Assembly: GCF_040958095.1 (NCBI RefSeq)
Contig: NC_091160.1
Span: forward strand, 36,773,165 to 36,837,164
Source: Procambarus clarkii
Taxonomy: Eukaryota > Arthropoda > Malacostraca > Decapoda > Cambaridae
Reading direction: 5' to 3'
Length of the DNA stretch: 64,000 nt
The notes below the pieces were generated by a model. That model was not told the DNA's origin. It made no database searches and worked only from the letters and a program-made list of their open reading frames with translations. A program made the translations under genes and the position numbers. How positions within the stretch are numbered: the first letter of the stretch is position 1; the number at the start of each line of letters is the position of its first letter. Shown here in pieces: positions 21,645 through 32,999 of this stretch.

Positions 21645-23165
21645 CTGAGCCACCACAGACACTTACAGATGTAGTCAGAGCCACCACAGACACTTACAGA
21701 TGTAGTCAGAGCGCCCACAGACACTTACAGATGTAGTCAGAGCCACCACAGACTCACACACATGTAGTCAGAGCCACCACAGACACTTACAGATGTAGTC
21801 AGAGCCACCACAGACTCACACACATGTAGTCAGAGCCCCCACAGACTCACACACATGTAGTCAGAGCCACCACAGACTCTTATAGATGTAGTCAGAGCCA
21901 CCACAGACTCACACACATGTAGTCAGAGCCACCACAGACTCACACACACACATGTAGTCAGAGCCACCGCAGACACACACATGTAGTCAGAGCCACCATA
22001 GACTCACACACATGTAGTCAGAGCCACCATAGACTCACACACATGTAGTCAGAGCCACCACTGACACACACACATGTAGTCAGAGCCACCACAGACTCAC
22101 ACACATGTAGTCAGAGCCACCACAGACTCACACACATGTAGTCAGAGCCACCACAGACTCACACACATGTAGTCAGAGCCACCACAGACTCACACACATG
22201 TAGTCACAGCCACCACAGACACACACATGTAGTCAGAGCCACCACAGACTCACACAGATGTAGTCAGAGCCACCACAGACTCACACACATGTAGTCAGAG
22301 CCATCACAGACTCACACACATGTAGTCAGAGCCACCACAGACTCTTACAGATGTAGTCAGAGCCACCACAGACACACACACATGTAGTCAGAGCCACCAC
22401 AGACTCACACACATGTAGTCAGAGCCACCACAGACACACACACATGTAGTCAGAGCCACCACAGACACACACACATGTAGTCAGAGCCATCACAGACTCA
22501 CACACATGTAGTCAGAGCCACCACAGACACACACATGTAGTCAGTGCCACCACAGACTCACACACATGCAGTCAGAGCCACCACTGACTCACACAGATGT
22601 AGTCAGAGCCACCACAGACACACACACATGTAGTCAGAGCCACCACAGACTCACACACATGCAGTCAGAGCCACCACTGACTCACACAGATGTAGTCAGA
22701 GCCACCACAGACTCACACAGATGTAGTCAGAGCCACCACAGACACACACACATGTAGTCAGAGCCACCACAGACTCACACAGATGTAGTCAGAGCCACCA
22801 CAGACACACACACATGTAGTCAGAGCCACCACAGACTCACACACATGCAGTCAGAGCCACCACTGACTCACACAGATGTAGTCAGAGCCACCACAGACTC
22901 ACACAGATGTAGTCAGAGCCACCACAGACACACACACATGTAGTCAGAGCCACCACAGACTCACACAGATGTAGTCAGAGCCACCACAGACACACACACA
23001 TGTAGTCAGAGCCACCACAGACTCACACACATGCAGTCAGAGCCACCATAGACTCACACAGATGTAGTCAGAGCCACCACAGACTCACACAGATGTAGTC
23101 AGAGCCACCACAGACTCACACACATGTAGTCAGAGCCACCACAGACTCACAAACAGACTCAAAGA
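21645..23165. repeat. 31-bp satellite-like array, about 1.5 kb
   Basis: About 50 units of CATGTAGTCAGAGCCACCAC followed by AGACTCACACA. CA-number, AGACTCTTACAGATG and ATGCAG variants recur in blocks in the right half, which suggests block duplication. Confidence 0.97.
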
Positions 23166-23584
23166 TACACAGGACCGACAGGCCATCATACATTAGGCTT
23201 GTCATATCCAAACAAAAATTTCACTTAAAATATCAGTAATTTCAATGATGATAGAATCACTTTTTCATCTTTTCTAAGTAAAATTGAAAAAGTTAGGTAT
23301 CCCTACCGGGAATAATAATAACATTTCAACTAATAATAATGATAAATAAAAACATTATTAAAATAATGTTGTAATTAATGCGATATATTTATCAGTATTA
23401 ATTTGGGATAAGGTAATAGGCCATTTTGTTCACGTAGTTTGCGTGTTTTTATATATATATATACTTTTTGGACCTTTGAGCCCTAAGAGGAACATTAATG
23501 ATATATGAACCTATACATAGGGCCTATTGGACCATGCGAGTCTACTCCTTTTTATATCAACCCCAAACCCTAGCTTGAAACAGT

Positions 23585-24880
23585 TCAGCAAGCCCATGGC
23601 TATTGTTTGTTCCATAAGCCAACACTGTTATTCCCAAACCAGAATTTGTTCACACTAGTTAAATTCGCCTTTGCTCTTCTCAAAGCTGTCACACTCGAAA
23701 CAATTGCCTCCTCCATCGAGAATTTAAGATCTCACGAGCACTGTGTCTACACCGACGGCTCAGTTCACTCTTCTACTGGACGGACTGCAGCAGCATGTAG
23801 GTTTTATAGAAATAATATTTGCACAAAGACTGTCAGTGTCAGGTTAAACAACTGGCTGACCTCCACATAAACAGAACTAGCAGCATTACAACTAGCTACC
23901 AGTACATTAAAAAACATTGAAGGAGGAATAATATTTTGTGATTCAAAGTCTGCTCTTCAAGCAATCGAAAACTTCTCCTGGAAGATCGACAGCAAGAACC
24001 TCATACTACCAATTATAAATGACCTAATTGCTGCACAGAGTAAAGAGTCTCGAATCTCCTTTGTATGGATACCTTCACACATAAATATAACCCATCATAA
24101 TGAGACAGACATTGCAGCCAAATTTTGCGTGCAACAAAGATGAAGTTGAATTAGATCTAGGTATCCCCATCTCTGCTGTCAAAACTGTATTGGTCTAAAC
24201 ACTCAGATCTGATAGGAAAGAAATTACTGACTCCCAATGACCTGAAATTACTAGTATAAAAAGCTATGATTTGTTCAGATCTGAAACCTATATCTATGGG
24301 CAGCAATAAACGTGGACCAGACTGTGCGACACAGTGGTTGCCAGGATCAGGTTGGGTTACCGTTACCTGTGGCAGGTGGCTACAGGTGACGGATCTCCCA
24401 ATCCTGAGCACTCCAGGTGCAAACTCTGTGAGCAGGAACTGCGGCATGATCTCCCACACTACATCACCGAATGCCCAGTTATTAGACTTTTCAGACCAGT
24501 TGGCATGAGGTACCTGGAGCTTTGCAATTACTTTATTCACTCTCGTATTCTTGAAGATATCCTCACAGTGTACCCAAAATTTGCCAGTGCAGGCTACTAA
24601 ACATATGGCCCTGTATGACTAACCATCCTGCGAGATGGGGGACTTGTATTACCACTGCTACCTTATTCAATCTTGTGTTGATGATATCCTCAAAATGCAT
24701 CCGGAGTTTGCCAGTGCAGGCTGCCTATTACATGCCTCTGTTTGACTAACCATCCTGTGTGATGGGGATTTTTTAGCATCACGTAGTTAGCTTTTTTGAC
24801 ACACTGTACTCCACTTCATATAGCCTAGGGCAGCTGCACAAATGCAGATGTACCTCATGTATTAATAAAAAAAAGCTTCC
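23585..24880 (+). pseudogene. Degenerate LINE with RNase H domain and 3' end
   Basis: One frame from 23607 gives an RNase H fold signature: VYTDGS, then TELAALQLA, FCDSKSALQAI, WIPSH and ETDIAAK, i.e. the D-E-D-H-D catalytic set. A single in-frame TAA at 23868 lies before the glutamate motif. A frameshift near 24130 leads to RLGYRYLWQVA and a C-x2-C-x9-H-x4-C knuckle (CKLCEQELRH onward, near 24420-24480), as in RNase H-bearing non-LTR elements. The 3' module (CAGTGCAGGCT) is duplicated at 24590 and 24715, and the element ends in ATTAATAAAAAAAA. The reverse transcriptase is missing. Confidence 0.8.
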
Positions 24881-24889
24881 ATCAGTAAA

Positions 24890-25845
24890 ATAAATATATA
24901 TATATTTATCTTATGAAACTTAGAAAATCAGGAACTAAAGATTTTTAGATCATAAATTTACGAGATCATTGCCCCAGGCTGCCTTTAAATGCGGCAATGG
25001 ACTCTTAGAAAAGAAATGAAATATTAAAAATAAAAAAAACAAATCTTACCATGACAGGAGGTGGAAAGGTGATGTTGGTAGCCTACTTCCGACACTACTA
25101 AATTCCTAGATGTTCCTTTCCTCTAATGTGACTTGTAGATGGATAATGTGACTAAAGAGTTGCGTAATGTCTTCTAGACGAGCTTTGATGTTCTTCAGTT
25201 ACTTATAGTTAAAGTATTTCTCCCACGTTTGCGATGCTCACCAATATGTTTTCTGATGTCGTTTGATTCTTTCAGAGTTTCCTTCTTCCTTATTGGCAAC
25301 TACAAGTGCATTTATATTTAATTAAAAAAAATTATGTATCCGTTTGTAGACTTGTAGCCTATTTCAGTGCGAGAGCCTTAATTAAGTCTGTGAGTTCAAC
25401 TTTCAGTTCAAGTCATATTTCTCTTCCAATTAACTAATGATCCTGATAATTACCCTTCCGAGGTGCACTCGTGTGTGATTCTTAATTCCCATTTATCACC
25501 ACCTTTGTGTTCCTTTCCAAAGCTCTTCAACAGTTCCTTAAGGAGCTAAATCGAGAATTTTGTTAGAATCAGCAACATAATTCAAAGCAAATTTGGTTGT
25601 TAGTTTGATTTTGCGTGCGGTCTATAATTCTTTCGTGTGTTTATCTTTATTTACACAATTATGAAACTTATCAAATGTTATAGTTAATGGAACACTAAAA
25701 GAAGACACTTTAACTGTATCCACTGAAATAATTAAATCATAAACAAGTAATTTAATTAATTATTTGTCATGGTTAACTGTTAAAAGTTAGTTAATTGGCC
25801 AAAGGTGGTTCACAAATAACTCCTCACACTAACAGCTTCAATTCA
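24890..25845. other. AT-rich DNA, no gene seen
   Basis: No coding sequence or recognised repeat. Confidence 0.45.
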
Positions 25846-25849
25846 AGAT

Positions 25850-26100
25850 CGTCTTTGAGAGTATATGTACTGCCGAAGCGAGTACAGGGCGTCTTTGAGA
25901 GTCGTGGTAGTCACCGTGAGACCGCGGAGAGCTGCTCTATACCGTCCTCCCGCCACTAGCGTCGCGCACCTACTGACTGGATCCTTCACTCACTACCTCA
26001 GTCCTGTCCAGCGCCCTCTTCCATTCCCTGTAATTTCCGGACGATTCTTTAATTTTCCTCATCCGCTTCTCTTGTGTTTAATTATAGGTTTCCTAAGGTA
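25850..26100 (+). promoter_or_regulatory. G+C-rich island, possible promoter or leader exon
   Basis: About 250 bp of G+C-richer, CpG-containing sequence follows AT-rich DNA and ends near CCTAAG|GTATTA (about 26098), a possible donor. No protein is recognisable. It could be a distal first exon of the downstream gene or of an unseen one. Confidence 0.2.
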
Positions 26101-26525
26101 TTATCACCAATTACCTGTTTTGTTATTATGTGAGGTCAGGGGGGAGGGTGAAGGTGGAGTGCGTATACTTATCGGTGACTTTGGGGAGTGAGATGTAGCT
26201 CTTCGTACCCTGTTTATATCTGGCGCGATAATTGCCTTGTTCAGCATTAAAGGTTTCATAATATTTGTCTTTAAGTTATGAGTCATTAGCTTGAACATCC
26301 CAGCTTCCTTGAATGCATTTAACTTGCCGGCCAGTCATGCAGGGATGCCAGAACTTTCCTTGCATCTCTTCCCCTCAATTGTATCCAGCTTCACTGACGT
26401 CCCCTTGTCCTATCTCTTTTTTAATTTAATATGCTTCCTTTGTCCACTTTGTTTATTCCTCTCAAGATCTTGTATATCGTTGTTATATCCAAGAGGAAGC
26501 AAAGAGTAGTAGCGAGGTTGGAGGT
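26101..26525. other. Non-coding DNA, no gene seen
   Basis: Short ORFs only, no recognised domain. Confidence 0.4.
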
Positions 26526-26530
26526 ACCAT

Positions 26531-26801
26531 GTTGTTGTTGTTATAGATTCAGCTACTCGGAACAAGTTCCAAGTAGCACGGGGTATGGTGAGCCCGTAGT
26601 GGACTTACCTGGCACAGGAGCGGTGCCGTCGTGGAGGTACCAGAATGAGGGGAGTATGTATAGGGAGCGGAGTACCTCTGGACCTCTCTAGGAGTTACAG
26701 CCCCCGCTCCTGTGCCAGGTAAGTCCACTACGGGCTCACCATAGCCCGTGCTACTTGTAACTTTTTGTTCCCAGTAGCTGAATCTAAAACAACAACAACA
26801 C
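26531..26801. repeat. Large inverted repeat of a dispersed element
   Basis: The left arm (26531-26623: GTTGTTGTTATAGATTCAGC to CCTGGCACAGGAGCGG) mirrors the right arm (26698-26801: CCGCTCCTGTGCCAGG to GAATCTAAAACAACAAC) around a 75-bp centre. Single copies are at 2360-2435 and 28220-28345. Confidence 0.88.
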
Positions 26802-26814
26802 AACCTCAGGATAA

Positions 26815-26935
26815 AGATTTGGGATGGGACGGAGGGAAAGAATGGTGCCCAACCACTTGGACGGTCGGGGAATGAACGCTGATCTTCATGAAGCGAGACC
26901 GTCACTCTACCGTCCAGCCCAACTAAACACCAAGA
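26815..26935 (-). mobile_element. tRNA-derived SINE (second family)
   Basis: Complement of GGATTTGGGATGGGACGG, AACCACTTGGACGGTCGGGG and GACCGTCACTCTACCGTCC; see 4098-4320. Confidence 0.8.
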
Positions 26936-26954
26936 CTTCTAGAAATATGGTTTG

Positions 26955-27270
26955 AGAATATCTGCCCGATTTTAAACCAAGCAAATGCAAGGTGATGAGA
27001 TATTTAGAACTGTGGTGAGATGGTACCAGAGAGAGAGAGAGTACAGGGTGATGGGAACACAAATACTTGAGTCAGAAACTGAAAATGTACTGGGAGTAGA
27101 CCAGACCAGAAACCTATCACCAGAGGCACATGTTAGCAAGATAACATCAGCGGCATATGCAGACCTGATGGACATTCACTTAGCTTTCCTGCACCTGATA
27201 AATGAAGCTTTCAAGATGTTGTTCACTACCTATGTTAGACCAATACTAGAGTATGCAGCCCCAGTGTAGA
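26955..27270 (+). pseudogene. LINE polymerase fragment
   Basis: The open frame 26985-27269 has VLGVDQTRNLSPEAHVSKI and TYVRPILEYAAPV, the polymerase region just upstream of the C-terminal pieces seen in the other copies; a TAG then ends it. Confidence 0.75.
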
Positions 27271-27529
27271 ATCATCAGTACTGCAATATTGAGGCCAAGT
27301 GTGGGATTCTTACCTAAAAACGCACGAAATATAACTAGAGACAATTGAGAGGGGGAAAGGGTTGCTACAAGACTGTGATTTTTTTTCAACTAACAGTAAG
27401 TTAAGGGTCCTCTGGTAGGTTAGGTGGGCAGGAAATTCTCATAAAGTTTCAAAACGGAATGAAAAACGTTAATGGAAAGTTGCCTCTTCTAAGCTTGCCG
27501 AGTAAGCCGGACGACTCAAACAGAAAACG

Positions 27530-27635
27530 GAACAATACGTCACTTTTGTGAGTCGATTTAATTTCAAATTACGTCCAAATTTGGCCATAGCGCGCATACG
27601 AGCCCAAAATTGACGTTATTTTTAAGAGGACGGGT
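27530..27635. mobile_element. MITE (first family), left end worn
   Basis: TACGTCACTTTTGTGAGTCG and TTTTTAAGAGGACGGGTTG match 12101-12262; the left inverted end is lost. Confidence 0.8.
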
Positions 27636-27639
27636 TGAG

Positions 27640-27795
27640 GTGTAACAGTTTAGACTTTAGAGGACTGAGCTATGAGGATAGACTGAGGGAACTGGGCCTC
27701 CCGACGCTGAAAGCCAAGACGCAACACGTTTAAGGTAAGGTAATTATCAGGAGAAAGCACCCAAGACATTACGACTATATAGCACAGCAGTTTAA
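27640..27795. mobile_element. LINE scrap followed by SINE tail
   Basis: 27640-27715 (plus) encodes LSYEDRLRELGLPTLKAK, a second LINE type. 27744-27795 matches the minus-strand tail of the second SINE family (ATTATCAGGAGAAAGCACCC). Confidence 0.6.
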
Positions 27796-27829
27796 TGCAT
27801 CAGTTGTTAGAGGAGGTGAGCAGCAGTCT

Positions 27830-28200
27830 GTGGTAGAGCAGCAGTAACACTCGCCCCGCCACTCATTTGGTCCGAGTTAAGAGTCCTGGAGCCAGATTCA
27901 CGAAAGCACTTACGCAAACACTTACGAACGTGTACATCTTTCCTCAATCTTTGACGGCTTTGTTTACATTTATAAAACAGTTTACAAGCATGAAAACTTG
28001 CCAATCAACTGTTGTTATTGTTATAAACAGCCTCCTGGTGCTTCGGAGCTCATTAACTGTTTAATAATTGTAAACAAAGGTGCCAAAGATTGAGAAAATA
28101 TGTACACGTTCGTAAGTGCTTGCGTAGCTGCTTCGTAAATCTGGCCCCTGGTCAGGGATGATTGACAAGGAACCCAATCTTTAATCTTTTCACCTATGTT
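27830..28200 (+). mobile_element. Third-family SINE interrupted by a fold-back MITE
   Basis: CAGTAACACTCGCCCCGCC and GAGTCCTGG (left) resume after the MITE as CTGGTCAGGGATGATTGACA, matching an uninterrupted copy at 12395-12612. The MITE (27890-28147) has AGCCAGATTCACGAAAGCAC and complement of GCTTCGTAAATCTGGCC ends. Confidence 0.78.
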
Positions 28201-28219
28201 CATCTAGTAGTAATTGCTA

Positions 28220-28345
28220 TGTTGTTGTTGTTGTTGTTTTAGATTCACTTACTGGGAACAAAAAGTTCCAAGTAGCACGGTCTATGGTGAGCCCGTAGTG
28301 GACTTACCTGGCACAGGAGACTTACCTGGCACAGGAGCGGGGCTG
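28220..28345 (+). repeat. Dispersed repeat
   Basis: GTTGTTGTTGTTTTAGATTC, CCAAGTAGCACGG and CTTACCTGGCACAGGAG (the last duplicated). Confidence 0.85.
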
Positions 28346-28349
28346 TAAC

Positions 28350-28640
28350 TGTCAGTAATTGCTAAGCCGAGACGGGTCGTAGGAAATGTATATGTTTAGC
28401 TCTCAGAATGTTTGGTAATATGTTTATTGTTTGTGATGTGTTTATATGTTTGTATTAACACGATGTACTGAACGAGGTGAGAATAGCTTGAGCTACCTCA
28501 TCCCTTTGTGTGTATTTTACCTCAATAAACTTATTTCAATTTCAATTTCAAAGAGACGGGTCGTATTCCAATGAAGCTAGTGAGTAAAGCTTACCATGAG
28601 CTCTGGGATGGGAAAGCTCTCAACCTGCTAACAGGAGTCA
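28350..28640. other. Non-coding DNA, no gene seen
   Basis: Includes ACCTCAATAAACTTATTTCA, similar to 11790, probably a worn retroelement tail. Confidence 0.4.
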
Positions 28641-28647
28641 GCTATCG

Positions 28648-28900
28648 TCGGTCAGGGGGCCGAGCGGACAGCACGCTGGACTTGTGATCCTGTGGTCCTG
28701 GGTTCTATCCCAAGCGCCGGCGAGAAACAACGGGCAGAGTTTCCTTCACCCTATGCCTCTGTTACCTAGCAGTAAAATAGGTACCTGGGTGTTAGTCAGC
28801 TGTCACGGGCTGCTTCCTGGGGGTGGAGGCCTGGTCGAGGACCGGGCCGCGGGGACACTAAAAAGCCCCGAAATCATCTCAAGATAACCTCAAGATAACC
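28648..28900 (+). mobile_element. tRNA-derived SINE, full length
   Basis: GGCCGAGCGGACAGCACGC head, B-box-like GGTTCTATCCC, body and CTCAAGATAACC tail; closest to 3798-4055. Confidence 0.88.
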
Positions 28901-29101
28901 GTCTGCCCCAGTACCCACAATATCACCAAAATGTCTAAGATAAGCAGGAGTAGGATGTTAAGCAGGAGTTAAGATAAGCAGGAGTAGGATGAGAGAGCAT
29001 GGGTGACACTAGAGGCTGAGCTGAGCCATAGTAATGTAGTGAAGCATTTCTTCGGTGTAAGAGTAGTGTGGAGGTGGGGCGGGCAAGACGTGGACATGTT
29101 G

Positions 29102-29384
29102 AGGTTATCTTCTTGAGGTTATCTTGAGATGATTTCGGGGCTTTAGTGTCCCCGCGGCCCGGTCCTCGACCAGGCCTCCAACCCCCAGCCCGTGACAGCT
29201 GACTAACACCCAGGTACCTATTTTACTGCTAGATAACATGGGTGAAAGATAGGGTGAAACCTTTTCACCTTTCATAGGGTGAAAGAAACTCTTCCCAAAT
29301 GTTTCTCGCCGGCGCCCGGGATCGAACCCGGGACCACAGGATCACAAGTCCAGCGTGCTGTCCGCTCGGCCGACCAGCTCCCAC
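29102..29384 (-). mobile_element. tRNA-derived SINE, full length
   Basis: Minus-strand copy with head complement of GGGATCGAACCCGGGACCAC and CGCTCGGCCGACCAGCTCCC. The body contains a local duplication of a GGTGAAA segment. Confidence 0.88.
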
Positions 29385-29521
29385 TTAACCCCATCAATAA
29401 TGTCAAGTAGGGATGTTAAGAAGCAAGTCATTGCCACAAGGGACTGTAAGACAAGGCTCTGATGCTCTCCTTACAAGCACGTATAGGTGAGCTTATATAG
29501 GTGGGTACTCATGCCTTCATT

Positions 29522-29625
29522 AGTACTCACCTAATTGTGCTTGCGGGGGTTGAGCTCTGGCTCTTTGGTCCCGCCTCTCAACTGTCAACCAACTGGTGTA
29601 CAGGTTCCTGAGCCTACTCAGGTCT
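29522..29625 (-). mobile_element. LINE tail fragment
   Basis: GTACTCACCTAATTGTGCTT and CCCGCCTCTCAACTGTCAAC. Confidence 0.82.
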
Positions 29626-29889
29626 GTTCACTGGTCTAATTTATCGTGCTTAACATCCTAATTAATTTTCTTTAACCTACGAGAGCATTTTATTTGATAA
29701 AGTGAGCATTTAATTTGATGTTTATAACTGTGCCTTTATTTTATTCTGAGCATTTCCGTTGTTCAGTTCCGTTCTAACATAGTGTCCACTGCTTAAGAGG
29801 CAGGTGATACGTGGCAGAATGTGATTGGTCGAACGGTGTGTCGTCATCCAATGAGCGTAGTGCCCGGTGACGTCATTCAGACTTTCACC

Positions 29890-30115
29890 GCCCAGGACGG
29901 GATCCTGCAGTGGTCCCCTGGCACTCCTAGGGTCAAGGGCCCGGTCTCTGTCCACAGTGTTCTACTCAAACTCCAGTGGTCCCCCTGGCACTCCTAGGGT
30001 CAAGGGCCCGGTCTCTGTCCACAGTGTTCTGCTCAAACACCAGTGGTCCCCTGGCACTCCTAGGATCAACGGGCCCGGTCTCTGTCCACAATGTTCTGCT
30101 CAAACACCAGCGGTC
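29890..30115. repeat. 66-bp tandem repeat, three copies
   Basis: Unit contains GTCCCCTGGCACTCCTAGG and GGCCCGGTCTCTGTCCACAG. Confidence 0.93.
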
Positions 30116-30261
30116 GCTGTTTGAAGAGTCATGACATAGCGACGCTCTGAAAGCGCATATTAAAGAGCGGCCAAAATGATCCTGAAAGAAATTCGACTGA
30201 CAAAGAGGAAACAGAGATTCTTGAAACTCACAGTAAATCAAATAATAGTTCACAATTATAT

Positions 30262-30549
30262 TCAACAAATCAATCTTAAGTAATCTGATAACTCTCGGAT
30301 GAATTTTAAGAAAGCAGAAGAGTCCAGAGAAGAACTACTTAGATCGGTATTGTTCACCACAGTGGCATCTACATCAATTAGAACATCTGTCTGTCCGAAG
30401 TAGGAAGCCAGACGCCTGGAGCTAGCCACACTCAAATTCTCGTGTATGAAACATGAGGGCATGTGAGGCTCACAGGCTAATCCGGGTAAGTCCAAGTGCC
30501 ATGTTTTAAGAAATATCAGCATCAATAGCCACCCTCCTGCGGTTTTCAT
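30262..30549 (-). CDS. Candidate secreted-protein exon, unidentified
   Basis: A 95-codon minus-strand ORF starts MKTAGGWLLMLIFLKTW, a basic then hydrophobic signal-peptide-like N-terminus. A polar part follows, with two cysteines (in ACEPHMPSCF) and glycosylation-type NLS and NNTD sites. Composition is ordinary and not repeat-derived. On the minus strand a TTTTATAGTAT box lies about 75 bp upstream of the ATG. I see no good donor before the stop, so it may be a chance ORF or a first exon with a weak donor (AGA|GTTATC). No family recognised. Confidence 0.3.
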   Translation of the reverse strand: MKTAGGWLLMLIFLKTWHLDLPGLACEPHMPSCFIHENLSVASSRRLASYFGQTDVLIDVDATVVNNTDLSSSSLDSSAFLKFIRELSDYLRLIC

Positions 30550-30559
30550 GAAGTCAAAT

Positions 30560-31290
30560 AAAAATCGGTCATGTGTTTTCGGTAGAGTTTTCGAAGCCTA
30601 CTCTAATATTCTTCCATGAAATACTATAAAACGATGAACGTGAATTCATTTAAGTTTAAATTTTACATTTTCTGAAAGAGACAGAAAGAGGTGGAAAGGA
30701 TTAAGAAAGGCGGGGGGGGGGGGAAGGTTGTTGTTGTTGTTAAAGATTTTCTACCTGGAACACGGGAGAAAGGGGAAGATGAGAGGAGAAGAGAGTGGGG
30801 GGAGGGATTGGGGATGAAAGAGGGGGTAAGAGAGACCCAGGCACAGCCGGGTACACTATCTAGTGTGTTGAAACATGTATGGTGCAAGTAACAACATCAG
30901 TAGACTGGTAAATGTTGTCCCGGCTCGTGCACTAGGCTACAGCTGAGTCGTCCGGCCAACTCTTGTAAGGTTAGAATAGATGACTTTCAATTCACGTTTT
31001 TCATAACGTTTTGCGCCAGATCATCTTGTAGGGGTAACTTGCCAAATAATATGTGACGTACGTGTGAGTATTTACATAATAGTGAGGTCTAGTTCTTTAT
31101 GTCCCGCCTACTAGGCTAGCTGTACCTGTTACGTTATAATTTAAATATTCTGACGTTCAAATTCTTTGTCTCTTCAAGTTGTGGATAGAGGTGGCTTCTA
31201 CAACTTTTTCTTTGTATTCCACTTGTTGATCATCCTTACAGGATACAAGTATTACCTTACATTTTATCGAATCGTTTGTATTTCAAGCTT
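30560..31290. other. Non-coding DNA, no gene seen
   Basis: A purine-rich block lies at 30675-30840; nothing else recognised. Confidence 0.4.
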
Positions 31291-31294
31291 CCAG

Positions 31295-31295
<1 letters not shown>

Positions 31296-31338
<43 letters not shown>
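31296..31338. repeat. (GT)n microsatellite
   Basis: About 21 GT units. Confidence 0.97.
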
Positions 31339-31735
<397 letters not shown>

Positions 31736-31757
31736 AAACACACACATACACACCCCA

Positions 31758-31940
31758 CTCGGGGAGCCCTGACGGCTGAGTGGACAGCGCTCGGGATTCG
31801 TGATCCTAGAGGGTCCAGGTTCGATCCCCGGCGGAGGAGGAAACAAATGGCCAGAGTTTCTTTCGCCCTGATGCTCCTGTTCACCTAGCAGTAAATAGGT
31901 ACCTGGGATTTAGACAGCTGCTACGGGCTGCTTCCTGTGT
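31758..31940 (+). mobile_element. tRNA-derived SINE
   Basis: GACGGCTGAGTGGACAGCGC and GGTTCGATCCC; body TAGCAGTAAATAGGTACCTG; 3' end GGCTGCTTCCTG runs into (TG)n. Confidence 0.87.
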
Positions 31941-31974
31941 ATGTGTGTGTGTGTGTGTGTGGAGGAAAAAACAA

Positions 31975-32047
31975 ATTGATTGACAGTTGAGAGGCGGGAC
32001 CAAAGAGCCAGAGCTCAACCCCCGCAAGCACAAATAGGTGAGTACAC
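31975..32047 (+). mobile_element. LINE tail fragment
   Basis: TTGAGAGGCGGGACCAAAG to AAATAGGTGAGTACACAC, followed by CA repeats. Confidence 0.85.
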
Positions 32048-32278
32048 ACATACACACACACACACAGGCTGCCTGTCTTCGACAAAATAAATAATTATTA
32101 TTATGGGGAAGCACTGGACCAACCTTGTCCTAACACCTGTACCACCTGCATATGGGAACGCGCGCCAAACAACGGAATACGATTATTGACCTTTGGTTTT
32201 CGATTCAGCCGTCTGGCATTTCTCTTCACCGGTCCGCTTTACACGGCGCCTGGTCACCCCTTTATCGCCTGGACTAAG

Positions 32279-32295
32279 AAGGTTAGGTTAGGTTG
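32279..32295 (+). repeat. Short telomere-like TTAGG run
   Basis: AAGGTTAGGTTAGGTTG: two and a half units of the arthropod telomere repeat. Probably incidental. Confidence 0.4.
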
Positions 32296-32379
32296 TGATT
32301 TTCTATTCAGCTTTTCAAGGTAAACTCAAATATTCACAATAAATTAGTATGTCACATATGCACTTATGAATAATCAAGA

Positions 32380-32960
32380 TATTGACTATAAGCAAGTGCG
32401 AGAACCGCCTGGAGTCAAATGGAAGCTGATAGATTTCATTTTCTTCCACATTTTCCGGTTGGCCCTTCGGGTAGGGAGACTGTGTCCGACGCCATCTTTG
32501 GGGAAAGGTGCCCAAGGTACCGGGATCAAGCTGGTGTTTCTCCTGGCGTGGTGGGCGTCAAGCTCCTGTTGTCCCAAAGGTCACTGGACGATATTGCTCA
32601 ACTTTTGCCCGATTTCTTGTTTTTTCCCCCCTTGAGTTTTGAGAGGCCTTCGTAATTTTGCCGTTAGGCTTTTCCTTTGTTCGATCCCCGGCCAGAGTTC
32701 ATATAGGGGTCAGGAGACGCCTGACGCCTTATCGTCTGGGATCACTGGGATGTCAATGGCTATATAGTCTTCCATTGTAGCTGATTTTCTGTGTGGGTGG
32801 TGTCCGGTGCTCACCTCCCTGGGGGACGCCAGACCGGGTTGCCAAGCATCTACCGAACAATGGTTATCGCCGCAAGGCACAGTAGTTTTTTTTTTTCGCT
32901 GACAAAGAACATAGCCTCCGGGCTACCAGTTTTTTTCCCGTCACTGGAACGACTGGGTAC
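32380..32960 (+). other. Unidentified coding-like segment
   Basis: ORF 32419-32655 (78 codons) has ordinary amino-acid usage (for example RETVSDAIFGERCP and QRSLDDIAQLLPD), and the segment is G+C-richer than its flanks. No domain recognised; probably part of a mobile element. Confidence 0.25.
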
Positions 32961-32999
32961 GTACGACCATGTGCTGTAGCTGCCACTAATTAAATATTA

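Noticed and set aside
21645..23165. CRISPR-like array of about 31-bp repeats
   Set aside because: There are no unique spacers between units, the genome is eukaryotic, and the variation is that of a satellite.
32279..32295. Interstitial telomere array
   Set aside because: Only about two and a half TTAGG units; easily chance.
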